Shown: positions 38,391 to 51,400 of the stretch, piece after piece
Layout of the letters: the number at the start of each line of letters is the position of its first letter
How positions within the stretch are numbered: position 1 is the stretch's first letter
From: Mucor racemosus
Lineage: Eukaryota > Mucoromycota > Mucoromycetes > Mucorales > Mucoraceae
Direction of reading: 5' to 3'
Assembly (NCBI GenBank): GCA_027405735.1
Contig: JAPEHQ010000002.1
Span: 868,001 to 932,000 of the forward strand
Length of the DNA stretch: 64,000 bases
Made by a program: the position numbers and the translations under genes
The notes under the pieces: generated by a model
Databases searched by the model: none
Told to the model about the DNA's origin: nothing
Seen by the model: the letters and a program-made list of their open reading frames with translations, nothing else

Positions 38391-39691
38391 TTTAGTTTGC
38401 CATTTAAATAAAAAAAAGTAATCAAAATTTAATATTTCTTTTAAAACCATGGCTATCTCAAGCAATTGTTTTGCGCTAATTTTACTTAAAAATTATTTAT
38501 TTAAACAATATATGATAAATTGAAAGACTTTTAAGGTTTTAATGTTTTCTCAATTGACTTTGTACGTGTACTGGCAATGGAATCGTCATTTTCTTCTTTA
38601 TCAGATTCCATGTAAGTTGAAAAACAAATAATATAATGAAAATAATAAAAAAAAATATAAAATAATGACATTTAATATCATTTTAGACACTTATACATTA
38701 TGAGTATGTATATTAAACAATGTGTTGTATTCACCCAAAGCATATCCATCTTAATAGCTGCCATTTATATCAATTCGTGTTTGCATAATGTCTAAATCAG
38801 GCTTTGACAGCATGATTTGGCTATCCTGCTGCGACGAAAAAATATTTAACTCCCGATAATATTTTTCTAGTTCATTTTTGTTCAAATCGATATTTTTTTT
38901 CAGAAAAAAATATCCTTCTTCGCTTTTCTCAAAAAATTATTAAGTAAAATTACAAAGTGTATTAATTAATATCTGTAGAGATTGTGTCGGCGCATCTTAT
39001 AGTACTACTGGTTTAAATATTTCTGACGAAAAGTTTTGAGTAATTTTCACATGAAGAAAATATCGTTTTTCTGAAAAAAGTCTATTTTTTGAATATTTAA
39101 CAACTAAATAAATGCAATAGTATAATTTTTGAAAGAAATTCGGTTGTTTTTGACTTAGAAAAGCTATAATAAAAATCCGCGTTTTTGGACTTAAAAATCC
39201 GAAATAGTGATTTTAAGCGATTTTGCCTTGTAGATGTAGGCGATTTCGAGGCCAAAATAATGATGTTTTTCATAATCCCAAAAATTCAAGGTAAAAATAT
39301 AGCAAGTATTAGTACAATGCGAGAAATAGTTTAGACGAAACCCGGGCTTCAGAAACTGATTAAAAGTGCCGGAAAGAATTCTTTGAAATTCCTCATTTTC
39401 AGCTAATGGCATCAAAAATATATACAATTGATGGTATGATTTGTATATAATATAGGTAAAATTATGTGTTCAAACCCTCAATACAGTTATAAAGTATCAA
39501 TTAATGTGTATAGTTTATTTTACTCGAGTAATGTTATCGTTAAACTTTTGTATGAGAGGACTGTTGGACCCCTTGTACAACTCATTTGGCATTGATTTTG
39601 CTCCTCCGCAGAGTAAAATACATATATAATCGCTCGAACCACTTAAATTGTCTTTGTTCCTTTTAACATTATCCTTTTATAAACCAACAAA
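38391..39691. other. Intergenic, holds R2 copy b and the ClpP promoter
   Basis: About 1.3 kb without a gene between the Zn2Cys6 gene and the ClpP gene. Apart from the R2 repeat, only AT-rich sequence was seen. Confidence 0.4.
38800..39415 (+). repeat. R2 repeat family, copy b
   Basis: Diverged copy of the 21.1-21.7 kb repeat in the same orientation (TTGTTTTTGACTTAGAAAAG and TCGAGGCC blocks). No shared open frame of note. Confidence 0.6.
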
Positions 39692-40760
39692 ATGCTAGCA
39701 AACATAATTCGCAAGTCTTCTCCTGCGCTTTTTCGCGCCAACAATAGAGTAATTTATATGCAAATGAAGTAATGAATAATGTTACTGACTGTTTATATAG
39801 TCGTTTTTCACACAGCCAGGTAACAATATCATAAGCTCATGGTCAGAATCGCCTCATGCACAGATGGTACCTATGGTGATCGAGCAAACTGTAAGTTTAA
39901 GCTTATAAAATATGATCAATGTGTTTTAATTATTGTATATATATATATATAGGGCCGTGGCGAGAGAGCATATGATATCTTTTCTCGTTTATTAAAGGAA
40001 CGCATTATTTGTTTGAATGGACCTGTAAGTAGGCCACTATCATATTTTGGAGCTAGAGGTTAAACTGGCTATTTTTCTTTTTAGGTAACAGATAACCTTG
40101 CTTCAGTTATTGTAGCCCAACTTTTATTTTTGGAAGCTGAAAGTACAGAAAAGCAAATTAGTTTATATATTAATTCACCAGGTGGAAGTGTCACAGCTGG
40201 TATGGCTATTTATGATACAGTAAGTGTATTATAAAGGTTGTTTAGGATCTATAACTGATAGTCTGAATAGATGCAATATATTCAATCACCTGTATCTACA
40301 TTATGTAATGGTCAAGCTTGTTCAATGGGATCACTTTTACTTGCTGCAGGTAATATTTTAAATAAATGTTAAAATATGCATAATTTTAATCAAAAATTCA
40401 AATCAAAGGTGAACCTGGTAAAAGATACGCTTTACCTAATGCTTCTATTATGATTCATCAACCATCTGGTGGTGCTGCTGGTCAAGCATCTGATATTGCT
40501 ATTCACGCAAGAGAAATTTTGCGTGTAAGAGAAAGATTAAATAGAATTTATCAAAAGCACACTGGCATTCGTGATCTCGAAACTATTGGTAAGTCTAATA
40601 TTTTCTAATAAACAAGAGACGCATTTACTTAGATCAAACAATAGAAAAAATGGTTGAAAGAGATTATTTTATGACAGCAGAAGAAGCAATGAACTTTGGT
40701 TTAGTTGATAAAGTACTAGAAAAACGTGTTGAACCCAAAGTAGATGAACCCAAGAAATAA
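39692..40760 (+). CDS. CLPP: ATP-dependent Clp protease proteolytic subunit, mitochondrial
   Basis: Serine peptidase of the mitochondrial matrix that works with ClpX. Exons 39692-39748, 39801-39890, 39953-40024, 40085-40219, 40271-40349, 40409-40588 and 40633-40760 give 246 residues. The presequence ([23 protein letters not shown]) is basic and free of acidic residues. The mature part starts near [13 protein letters not shown] [17 protein letters not shown]. The catalytic triad is complete: S136 in GQACSMGS, H161 in [10 protein letters not shown]215 in [23 protein letters not shown] is also present. The second-exon acceptor at 39800 follows a CTGAC branch-like site and gives RSFFTQ. An acceptor 15 bases further on is also in frame. 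It is convergent with the IDH1 gene. Confidence 0.96.
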
Positions 40761-40770
40761 AAATAATGCT
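40761..40770. other. 10-base gap between convergent stop codons
   Basis: The clpP stop ends at 40760 and the IDH1 stop (complement) begins at 40771, so both transcripts must run into each other's coding region or end almost at the stop. Confidence 0.8.
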
Positions 40771-42141
40771 TTACAATGATGAAATGAGTGATTTTGTAAA
40801 ATCAGTTGTATTTTGTTGACCTCCCATATCGCGAGTTCTGAATTCATTGTTTTGAATAGTGAGATAAACTGCATTGGAAATACGATTAGCATGATCTGAA
40901 AGACCTAAATGTCTTAACATCATGACAGAACTAAGTATCATAGCAGTAGGGTTGGCAACATTACTTCCACCAATATCCTCTCCTACATGGCGACATCCCT
41001 TGAATACAGAATTAATACATGTTATTTTAGTATAATTGATTATAAGCTTACAGGCTCAAAAACAGCAAATTCTCGTCCAAAGCTCGAACCAGGAACAATA
41101 CCTGGCCCACCAATTAATCCAGCACCAACATTGGAAAGAATATTACCGTAAAGATTAGGTAAAACCAACACATCAAATTGCTGAGGACGCGAAACTAATT
41201 GCATAGAGGCATTATCTATAATCATATCATTTAATACAATGCCTGATTTCTTGTACTCTTTTTCGTAAATATCACGAACAGTATTCAAAAACAATCCATC
41301 ACCCAATTTCCTATAAACAAAATGTTAAAGTGATTGGCAAAAGCAAACTATATCAATGCTTACATGATGTTTGCTTTATGAACACAAGTAACCTTTTTAC
41401 GATTATTTTTCAAAGCGAAGTCAAAAGCAAATCGAGCAATACGCTCAGTTTTGAAACGAGTTACCAACTTCAATGATTCAACTACACCAGGAAAAGATTG
41501 ATGTTCTAACCCTGAATATTCGCCTTCAGTGTTTTCACGAATAATTGCTAAATCAATGTCATCAAAACGAGCTTTGACACCAGGAATGGTTTTAACTAAC
41601 GAAATGGAAGCATAGATATCTAAATCCTAAAATATAATTATGAGATTTAATGCTTATCATTTAAGCCAATTCATTATTACCTTTCTCATGGATACATTGA
41701 ATGAAGCATGTCCTAATCTTGAGACTGGTGTATACAAAATACCTTTCAACCCGACCTTGTTTCGACGAAGCGATGCCAAAGTTTCTTTCATCAGATCATC
41801 GCTGCGAGAAACGTGTCCTGACAAGTCGAATTGCTCCCATTCAATAGGTACCTCTGCGGCTTTGAAAACTGCCTTTACTGATTCAGACAGCTCTTGTCCA
41901 ACACCATCTCCAGGAACTAAAGTAACTGTATGTGTCTAATAATAATAAACAGATTTAGTAGTTTGACTTTTGATGAGTTGCTACATGACATACGGTAGCA
42001 GCAGATGCGAAAGAACGAGAAAAGCTCTATACGGTTTCGTGTTTATTAATATACTTTCTTTACGCATGTTGAATTATAACGAAGTTTTACCTTTTTCAAG
42101 CTTGAATAAAGCAGATTTCTTGCAGTTACTTGTCTCAGCAT
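40771..42141 (-). CDS. IDH1: NAD-dependent isocitrate dehydrogenase subunit 1, mitochondrial
   Basis: TCA-cycle enzyme subunit (isocitrate + NAD to 2-oxoglutarate + CO2 + NADH), matrix. Exons on the minus strand are 42141-42091, 42026-41994, 41935-41681, 41626-41364, 41310-41052 and 40998-40771, giving 362 residues. The presequence is [17 protein letters not shown] plus [11 protein letters not shown], built from two tiny exons of 51 and 33 bases. Then come [11 protein letters not shown], the [14 protein letters not shown] signature, [21 protein letters not shown], and [18 protein letters not shown] near the end. Among the two NAD-IDH subunits, the [18 protein letters not shown] segment favours the Idh1 (regulatory) type; this is a judgement by motif. 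It is divergent from the karyopherin gene across 763 bases. Confidence 0.93.
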
Positions 42142-42904
42142 ATTTGGGATAATAGAAAGACTATAGATGTACTTTTTTTTTCTCTTATCTCACTGTAGCT
42201 ATTCCCCTTCCTTCTCGTTTGTTTCGTCATCTTTTGTTTATAAAATCAATACAGTTTCTGCATTGGGTTTTAATACACACAATCATGCATTGCACAGGAT
42301 TTGAATGAATCAAAAAGCTCAAAATTTGGGTAAACGATTTAGCTGGCAGTCTGTTAACCTCAAATTTAATAGATATGGTAATACTGTACTTTATTCCGCA
42401 AATAACGTCATATCAGTATATTACAGACAAAGATAGCATTCAAAATCAGTAACAATTTTGAGGGATTCAGCAGGAAATTTCACTTTTCAAAGCAACATGT
42501 TCAGTGTTTTCAACATGATATTTTAACTTTGATTTGTATAAGCATCTTTCTTATTGCTCAATAAATGTTGTGGCATTTTCTTCTTCTAATATTCAACCAA
42601 ATAGCTTTTGTAGCATACGTTCTTATGCAAATTTATATCTTGAAATGTACAAAAACGTTAATTTAAAAAAAACCAATTGAAAGCTAATTGAATTTCTTAA
42701 TTTTTAAGACTAAATTCAAGTATTTTTGTATTGATTTGCCTTCGCAGCGTCCAGAATATCTAAAACTCATGCTTAAAAAGCTTTAAAGTGTAGTTTCATT
42801 GAAATCCTTAAATAATGCTTTTCGGACCTTCAACAACCTTCAAAGGTGCTTCCAGGAAAAAATTTTACTAACAGTAGCCTTCTTTCAAAGAGTAATATTG
42901 CATT
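42142..42904. promoter_or_regulatory. Divergent promoter region, IDH1 / importin-11
   Basis: 763 bases without a gene, presumed to carry both promoters. A pyrimidine-rich stretch just beyond the IDH1 start was seen. No recognised operator. Confidence 0.4.
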
Positions 42905-45900
42905 ATGAGTGAAGCAAAAGTCCAACTTCTTGGTGTTCTCCGAGAAGCTACATCTCAAGACTATAATAGAATGAAACAAGCCGAAGAACTACTAAAAGAA
43001 TGGGAAAATTCACCTAGTTTCTTTGCAACCTTACAGGTACACTCAAAAAAATTCAATCGTGTTTTATTAGAATTGAACAAACTGATATGTTTTATAGGAT
43101 ATTTTCTATGATCGTAATGTTGATCATGATATTCGAACATTGAGTGGGATTTATTTAAAAAATGGTATTGATAGATTTTGGAGAAGAACTGCTAAAAAGT
43201 AAACTTGTCAACAATGTCAAAATATCCTAGTATAACTCATCCGAAAATTCCTTTTCTTATTTATTTATTAGTCCTATTCTTCCAGAGGAAAAGAAAGCTA
43301 TTCGAGAGCGATTACTTCAATTTATCGACGAGCCTAGTAAAAAAGTAGTATTTCATATTTATCCAGCACAAAATATACGCTTAATTGAATTCTTCATTTA
43401 TCTGTAGCTCACGGCACAGAATGCTGTTATTGTTTCTCGTATCGCTCGATTAGATTATCCAAGGGATTGGCCCGATTTATTAACCAATTTAGTTCAATCA
43501 ATGGAATCAGCCGATACACAAAATCCAAATGATGCACATTTAATCCATTCTCGAGTTTTGGAGACTTTGAGTGAAGTTTTATCAGAATTAAGTACTAGAC
43601 TTTTATCATCTGGGCGTCGACAATTCGCTGAAATTTCCCCAACCATCTTTCAAGCTGTGGCTCACGTTTATATTGCATACGTTAACCGCACTACAGACAT
43701 ATTAACGCAGATCAACAATAATGTAAATCAGGAAGCCTTATTGGAAGAGTTGGGCATTGTAGGTACATGTGTCAAATGTATGCGAATTCTTATGGTTAGC
43801 GGTATTCGAGATGTTCACAAATATGATGAAACCAGAGTAAAATACAAATGTCTGATATCAATCAAATTATATACTAATATCTGTCTCGCACTCAATTAGA
43901 CATTCCTCGATCTTAGTCGTATACATTTAGGACAATATATGGATTGCCGTAAGTTAATGAATTATGATAAAAGGAGAGAAAACCAAATGTTAAATTATGT
44001 TGTTACAGGATACCAATTGGTTCTAAATAACTATGTTGGAAATGTGAAACAAGTTGTAGAAAGCACCATCGAAGAATATGGATCACTTTACGTTTTATTA
44101 CAAAAGATGCATCCAGTTTCAGCAGTACTTTGCCCAGCATGGCTCGATATTATTCGTTACTACTGGCAAAATATTATGGTAGAGGGATCTCATATTGTAG
44201 AACAATGCAAATCTGGCATACAAGATGAGAATACACTCATTTTTGAGCCAGCTTTATTACAGGGCATGTTGTTGGTCAAGGACACCATCAAGAATGTATC
44301 TTATAATGCAGGCCAATTGGGTGCGGATCTTTTATCAGTAACAAATGAAGAAAAAGAATTGGCTTTAGAAGCAGGTCGACTTATCAATGAGCAGTTCTTG
44401 ACACCAGATTTTGTTAATATCTGTGCAGAAACTCTAGTCAGCCAATATATGTTGATGTCTCCTGATGATTTTACCAAATGGGAGGAGGATCCTGAAGGGT
44501 GGTTGAACAATTTAGATACCGAGAATTGGGAATTTGAGCTTAGACCTTGTGCAGAATTGGCTTTTATGAATCTATTGAGTCAATATCGTGATCAATTAGT
44601 GCCCATCATGTTGAATTTAGTAGAGCGAGTGGCAAGTAAGTGGTTTATAAGGTATTGCTGTTTTTCATAGAATACTAAATTAGGGATTATTTTAGCTGTT
44701 ACAGACAGACAAAGTCTTCTTTTCAAGGATGCTGTATATGGTGCTATTGGTTTAGGTGTTAATTCATTGTTTGGTAGACTTGATTTTGAACCTTTTGTTA
44801 TGAACAGATTGGTCTCAGAGCTTGGAAATAAGGATCCCAATTTTAAGATTTTAAGACGTCGTATTGGATGGATGTTGGGCAGATGGGTAACTGAAAGTAT
44901 CAGTGCTGATTGCCGTAAAGTTATTTATGAAATTTTCTTGCAATTGATGGCCGAAGATGAAGATTTGGTAGTTCGATTAACTGCTGCAAATGGATTAAAG
45001 CAAGCTGTGGATGATTGGGATTTTGATATCAGCACGGTTGTACCTTATTTGGGTTCTGCCATGTCTTTATTGTTGAATTTATTGAAACAAGTCGAAGAAT
45101 CCGATACAACCATGAAGGTTATTTCTTATATTAATGCTATTATGGATAGAACTGGTGCTGATGTAAGTTTAACATTTGAAATAAACGAGTGTATTACTAA
45201 TAAATCAAATAGATGATCCCATTCGCAGCACAAATTGTCGAATTATTGATATCTTTATGGGGTCCAAATACAGAGCCTTTGCTTCAGTCATCTCTTGTTG
45301 TCACATTTACAAAAATCACCAGTGTAAGCTCTCTTTCGTTTATATAGAACGCAGAATCCTCATAGTTTTGATTTAGATACTCAATGAACAATCAGCACAG
45401 TTACAAAACATCTTGATTCCTATTATCAAGTATTGTACTGATCGCAATAATGTATGTAAATCAAGGGAATTTCTCTCAGAAAATGATTACTCATTTATAA
45501 TCATCTTGATAGGAAGCACATATTTATTTATTAGAAGATTCATTGGATCTTTGGTGGACCATTTTACAAAGCACACCAGCCAGCTCCCCTGATCTGATGT
45601 CTCTTTTACCAGCAGCATTGGATTTATTGGATCATGATACGGAAAATTTAAGAAAGGTACTCTTAATTTTAGATAGCTACATCATGTTGGACCCTCAAGC
45701 TACTTTACAACCAGCGAATACACTTGTTTTGTTCACAAAACTTGCCTCTAAAATTGGCCATTCAAGAGAGCAAGTTATTACATATATAGTGCACACACTT
45801 GATTTAGCTCTTCAAAGTGTCCCATTGCAAGTATATGGTGAGACACTTGTTCAGTCAGGCTTATTAGCAAATGTATTACGAGTCTTGGTTGAAGGCGAGA

Positions 45901-46544
45901 TATTTGGATTTGCAATTATGAATTGCATGAATCTGTTTGCTCGTATTTCAATCTATGATGCAAATTTTGTTATCCAGGTGATTCAATTAACAGCTCAACA
46001 AGAACAAATCTCTGGCGACTTTTTAAATAATATTCTTGATAAATGGATTGAAAGAGTAAGATATTGAGCATTCGTAATACATGAAGAAGTAGCTGACAAT
46101 TTTGAATAGTTTGAAAATGTCAGTCAAGCAAGAGCAAGAAAATTGGCCTGTATTGGGTTTACAAATTTAGTGTTAACCGGAAATCCAACAGTTTTATCAA
46201 AATTGCCTAGCATTATGGATATTTGGACAATTGTAGGTCCAGATGTCAAAGGAAGCGATGGATCAGAGTAAATGTTTAACTGCAATTACAATATAATCAA
46301 CCATATAACTAACAATTTCTTTTATAGTGTGCTTTATAGCGAAATTGATTTAGAAGGGGATATTTATGAAATTGAAACAAGTGCAGAAAAGTCAAGAAAG
46401 CATGATTTATCTCATCGTGATCCAGTATATACCATTGACCTCATTAATCTTATTCGTCAAACTGTAGATGAACAAAGAATAAGCTCACTTGTAAATCAAG
46501 TAGATGCGACCATCTTAGAAAAAGTAAAGGAACTTTTAAATTAA
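42905..46544 (+). CDS. KAP120: Importin-11/Kap120 family karyopherin
   Basis: Importin-beta type receptor carrying cargo through nuclear pores with Ran. Exons 42905-43036, 43098-43198, 43272-43344, 43408-43836, 43900-44635, 44696-45162, 45213-45323, 45377-45451, 45513-46055, 46110-46267 and 46328-46544 give 1,013 residues in frame, close to the family length. The N-terminal importin-beta domain is clear: QAEELLKEWENSPSFFATLQ, SGIYLKNGIDRFWRR and ARLDYPRDWPDLL. Further HEAT repeats follow, including RRRIGWMLGRWV and VVRLTAANGLKQAVDDWDF, typical of importin-11 and Kap120. The acidic DLEGDIYEIETS segment lies near the C-terminus. No key break seen. The gene symbol is by family resemblance; separation from other karyopherins rests on these motifs. 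Confidence 0.9.
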
Positions 46545-46904
46545 TATAGAATAATACAATAATAATCAACTATTTGCAAAAATACTATCCTTGAAAGATT
46601 AATAAAAATAATTTGGTTGCAATTACACATCTTTGTAAGTGATAAATTGACACAAAATGATAAGTCGCATGTAGATGTGATGAAATGGGCATGATATTGA
46701 AAGTACTAGAGTAGCCTTTGTTACTACGATGTATTGAGATTAAGCCTTTGTCAATGAATTTGTTCATATTTCTTTTCTTATTGCAAAAGCATTCTAAAGT
46801 TTTCAACTGCTTTTCTTTCTAACATTTGCTTTATAACATTACGTCTTTTTATTTTGTTACACTCTATAGTTGACGAGTCATCAAATTGATGTGATACGTG
46901 CCTT
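46545..46904. other. 3' flank of the karyopherin gene
   Basis: AT-rich, about 360 bases, no gene. AATAAAAATAA near 46600 may serve as the poly(A) signal. Confidence 0.35.
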
Positions 46905-47440
46905 GGAAAACGCTACATCATAAGTTAAAATGAATCCTAATACTTTTTTTGGACACTTGCTCCAGCAAGATCTGAATTTCCAATTTTCATAGTTTTTCAA
47001 AAATCAAAATTGGAGGGTGCCCTCTTTTTTTATACCTAACTTTATATTAATTTTTTTTCAGAATATACCATAAACACCACTAAATAGATATACATTTGTC
47101 GCATTGTGCTATCTGTGTTTGTTTTATATCTCGAGAAAGACTCAAAACGCGTAAAATTCACAGCTTTTTACTTAAAAAGTCGGTCTTACTTTTCATCCCC
47201 TGCTCAACTTTTTTTTCACTTAATAACACCGTAAAAAAAATATATGCCAATGTACCTGAGATGTTCAACTTTAATCCAAAAACAAGTATCCGAAAATATT
47301 CTACATTTTAGAGTTGGTATTAATTTTTCAGCGCTAATGTTTCAGATTTTTACGCGTATTTCACTGCTAAAAAATTGAAAACTTTGAGGTTTCATATCTC
47401 TACAAAAAACTAAGCTATACTAGAGCTTTCTAATAATAAA
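46905..47440 (+). repeat. R1 repeat family, copy e (left end only)
   Basis: Matches the first ~550 bases of R1 copy c: AAAATTGGAG followed by GTGCCCTC, CAGATATACATTTG, and TTTCATCCCCTGCTCAAC. It then stops at AATAAAACTTTAAAATG. Truncated copy. Confidence 0.6.
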
Positions 47441-48112
47441 ACTTTAAAATGTCAAATTGTACCACTGGTACTTCCAAACTAGGAACTAAACCATGAAGAT
47501 CTTGCTTCAAGATCTTATTACTGTATTATTAATAGAATTTAAAAATAGTATATATATCACAAAGGCTATGGTAATGCATAAACCTTTGCTTTTACTTTAT
47601 ATCTTAAATAAATATCAAAGAGTTATAAATGTAGTCGCAACGCTTTTTTTTTGTTTAATTACTATTTTTGTAGCATCTAGCTTCCATTTTTCCCTTGTAT
47701 ATTCTCATTGTTGCGGGGGTAAAATATTTGCTGGGAGATTTTGAGTTATTTGATATTCAATTTGAATGGATTGAGTTTGAGTTTTGAATTTGATCTGTTA
47801 CGCTAAACGAAAATTGAAACTGCAATGTTATGTCAGAATCTAGATATAGCGCTACAGTAGTTGTATTATCAGGATATTGTTATTGTTACACCGTCAATAG
47901 CTATTGTATCACTTGATAATCTCTTCTATATACAATCTCATTCTCTACATTGAATAAAACGACACCTTTCACTCTTGTCTAATTCTTATTAGTTTTGGTA
48001 AAACATGCAATACACTTGTTATTCACTTGAACAGACAAGGAACAAAACCGTATTCAAGACTATGGGGTATTTATATAAGAATAAAAAAAAAGCGGAGGGA
48101 AACAAACAATGA
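47441..48112. other. AT-rich flank of the gypsy relic
   Basis: No gene seen. If the retroelement kept its 3' LTR it would lie here (minus orientation), but I found no second copy of any part to prove an LTR. Confidence 0.35.
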
Positions 48113-49100
48113 CTAGGTCATACACCTGACCAACCAACAAACAAACTGTCTGATAATTTTCAAATTGCAACACTCTACGATCGAATCTCGGTCGAAATAC
48201 TTTCGAAGGTGAGTACCATTCGTCCTTCGTTTCAGCATCTTTTCTGTCTTGGTATCAGCAATCAGATACGTATTGTTCTTAAAGGCGGAGACCACCATAT
48301 ATACCCTGTCAGCCCAATTGGGGTCCAGTTTGTCCGTTTTTTGGAAGTTCTTGTGAAGGACTAAAGTTCCGGGAAGAAAATGTATAGTATCTACCAAGGG
48401 ACCTAACGACCTTTTCTTGGACTCATTAAGAATCACATCATTACGAATATTCGGAAGAGGCAGCATCCTATCAAAACCCAATTTTTTTCCAAACGCAAGA
48501 AGAGGAGGATCATGCTGCGAATCTCTGGGTACAACGCCGTACAGCAATTTATAAAGAGATATTCCTATTAACTCGTGAGCTCTTACGCGATACGAATATA
48601 AGATAGTATTAATGTGGGTGTCCCAATCCAATGGATCAGCTACAGATAGTTTCCTTAATGCAGTGACCAAAGTATGATTAAGTTTCTCTACCACCCCTTA
48701 ATTCTCTGGGTGATAAGGTGTACCAAACTTGTGTTTAGAGTTGCATAGTTCTACGTATTTTTTGACTACTTGATTAGCGGAATGTGATCCATTATCTGAC
48801 AATACAGTTGTAACGAACTGGACCAAATTTTGTAAAAACTTCATAAAAAAACGTTGCTGCTGCAGTTATTGCATCTGCTTTCTTGGTAGCAACAGCAAGA
48901 GGCCAACACGTAAACATTTCTGTACATACTAGTATATATTTGCATCCGGACCGAGAGGTAATTAACGGACCAACATAGTCAATTGAGAATTGTTTGAATA
49001 CGCCTAGAATATTTTGACTGGTACCATGGTATGGACTTCTGGAATAAGGTGCAGGACTGAAAATTTGACATTGATAACAAGACTGCAAGTACCTCTTCAT
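48113..49100 (-). pseudogene. Gypsy integrase fragment
   Basis: Zinc-finger half is only partly visible (YLQSCYQCQIF). Core motifs visible: FSIDYVGPL (first acidic residue), LSDNGSH (second), then YHPEN, a stop, and GVVEKLNHTL (third acidic residue). The C-terminal part keeps a chromo-like LDPNWADRVYMV segment. An in-frame stop sits between the second and third catalytic motifs, and a frame break lies near 48795, so it is dead. Confidence 0.8.
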
Positions 49101-49179
49101 TTCTTCATATACATTCGGCCACTAGTAATTTCTGTATAATATGCTCCATGTGCTATGAACACCAAAATGCCCATGCCCT

Positions 49180-49740
49180 TCATCTAACAAGGCTGCCCTT
49201 TCTGATTATGAACGGCATCTTGACGTGTCTTTTATTATTGTGATTTCCAACCAGACGATACGAATGATTGTCGTTACTAACGCGATATCTCATCGATTTT
49301 AATTCGAGTTTCCGTTGCTCTTCTTCTGAAAGGTTTGGTAATTCAGCCCTAGTAAGACAAGCGTAAATATTCTTTAGTTCACTTTCATAATCCAAGATCT
49401 TTAACACTTCTATGACCACCAATGCAGAGAGCAATTGTTCCATTATTTCTTCACCTTCAAGTTCATGTTCTGCTGGTAACGGATACCGATTAAAGAAGTC
49501 TGACGGATCTTTGGTTCCAGGTGCATGCTTAACCTCAAAGTCATATTCTTGTAAAAACAGATACTATCTTTGTAACCGAGTATTTGGTTCCTTTTTTGAG
49601 AACAAATATTTAACCGCCATATTGTCAGTGTACACAACAAAATGTTTGTCTACTAACAGATATCTTCTTAGTTTGAACAAAGCGTATACAACGGACAATA
49701 ATTCCTTCTCCACAGTTGGATAGTTGATTTCTGACTACTT
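49180..49740 (-). pseudogene. Gypsy RNase H and linker fragment
   Basis: Two overlapping frames (49443-49640 and 49180-49443) read through an RNase H-like region and the linker before integrase. A stop at 49735-49737 separates it from the reverse transcriptase. Motif content is weak. Assignment rests on position between the two better-preserved domains. Confidence 0.55.
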
Positions 49741-50957
49741 AGGTTTTCTACTTAGGAAACACACTGGTTCATCATTACCATCTTGATCCGTTTGACAAGG
49801 TACAGCAGCTATCCCAGTATCCCATGCATCACAATAAACTGAGTATGGTTTGGAAGGGTCTGGATAAATTAACAAGGTAGCATTGCCAAGAGCAGTTTTC
49901 AGTTGATTGAATTCAATGTTACGTTTTTCTTCCCACACAAATGGCGTATTTTTCTTGGGTAGATTAGTTAATTCCAAAGTCTTTTGTGCGAATTGCGAAA
50001 TATGTCTTCTGTAGAGTCCAACCATGTTGATGATACCTCTATCACCAGACTTATCTGTTGGAATTCCTGCATTCAAAATAGCTTCAATTTTTGACTTGAT
50101 GGGAGATATACCCTGAGTTGACACTTCAAAACCCAGAAATTTGAGTTTATTCTTAAATAGCACAAACTTATTTGGGTTTAGCTTCATGTTGACTTCGATC
50201 ATCCGGTTGAAGATCATCTCCAAATGCTTCAAATGGTCTTGATAAGTGTTATTATATACCTGATTGTCATCAATATATGCAGTACAGAAATTAAAGTTCC
50301 GCAGTGCTAAATGAATTGCCCTACTAAACGTATTTGGTACATTTCGAACTCCGAAAGGCATGCCAGTGTATCAATATGCTCCAAATGGTGTTGATATCTG
50401 TAACTTAGGAATTGTCGAGTCATCACAAGGAAATTGGTTGAACCCCTTCAATAAGTCCAAGAAACTTAGGTAATTACAACCTCCAAACAATTTAACTAAG
50501 TTGGTAATAGTACGTAAAGGCCATGAATCAGGAACCGTAACCTTATTAAGATATTGGGGCATAGTAACTAGCCGTTTTTCTCCATTCTTCTTAGGTACAT
50601 ACAGTACATAACCTGGAAAGACCACCCAGAATTAGGAGCTTCTACATTTGAGTGCATAGCTGGAATTTGTGTACCAGCTTTCAACATTTCGCCAATTTTT
50701 AAGCGCAAAGTCTTCAGTTCTGAAAAGCTCATGTTTTGATATGGTCTCCTGTATACCGGTTTTGCATCACCTGTGTCCACATTAAACTTGTATAGATTTG
50801 TTTGAGTAAGACCTTTATATCCCAAACCAAAGGCTTCAAAATTTTGTATTATCATCAGTTGCTTGATTTTGCCCTTTTGTTTAGCATTCAATAGTTCATT
50901 AGCATCAATCTCGCTAAATAATTTGGTAAAATTTTCAGTTTCATGCTCTGACTCCAA
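49735..50957 (-). pseudogene. Gypsy reverse transcriptase fragment
   Basis: Visible motifs in order: PYQNMSFSELKTL, SFLDLLKGFNQFP, MPFGVRNVPNTFSRAI, and the catalytic box as YIDDN (normally Y-x-DD), then LKFLGFEVSTQGI and FVWEEKRNIEFNQLK. At least three frame breaks or stops split it (about 50600, 50370 and 49735). Confidence 0.85.
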
Positions 50958-51400
50958 CTATGGTTTAATGGGTAAAACCGTAACTAGGAAACAATTGTTG
51001 GGTTCCTGCCCTACTTCAGGAGCCGTATGGTAAACCTCGAAATCATCTAAACTCTCACTATTGATTGCGTAGAAACCAAGATAAAGTGCGTAAATCTGCA
51101 CAAACACCAACATCAGCCATAGCATCACAAACACACAAGAAATCGTAAGCACCATCCGGGACATTAAGGTACAACGCATCAACACCTTTGACATGACCAG
51201 GCAAAAGTTCTAACTGTAACTTTTGAATCAAGCCCTTTGTTTGAACGCGTCGTCCATCACCCACCATGATATCACCATTCAACTTGGACACTACTCTGGG
51301 AGCATGGTTACCCTTGAGCAAAACACATTCTTGATTCAGTAGCAAATCTGAAATGTCCTTGACTTGATCATTCTCTAGTTTTGACTTGGAAACTAAGGTT
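50958..51400 (-). pseudogene. Gypsy aspartic protease-like fragment
   Basis: The reading MVGDGRRVQTKGLIQKLQ with later VDALYLNVPDGAYDFLC resembles the region after the catalytic aspartate in retropepsins (GDG...V..G...VL.....YD.I.G). The catalytic DTGA box itself is not visible and would lie beyond the junction with repeat A. Truncated. Confidence 0.45.

Larger units (their letters stand above)
48113..51400 (-). mobile_element. Ty3/gypsy LTR retrotransposon relic (pol)
   Basis: On the minus strand the order is protease-like, reverse transcriptase, RNase H, integrase, the Ty3/gypsy order. The reading frame is broken by several stops and frame changes (for example near 51000-50957, 50630-50570, 50365, 49740, 49440 and 48694). 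No gag, primer-binding site or LTR pair was recognised. At the protease end it is cut off against repeat A (about 51415). Non-functional. Confidence 0.85.

Noticed and set aside
47760..48110. Candidate LTR of the gypsy relic
   Set aside because: No second copy of this sequence at the other end, and no primer-binding or polypurine tract that I could define.
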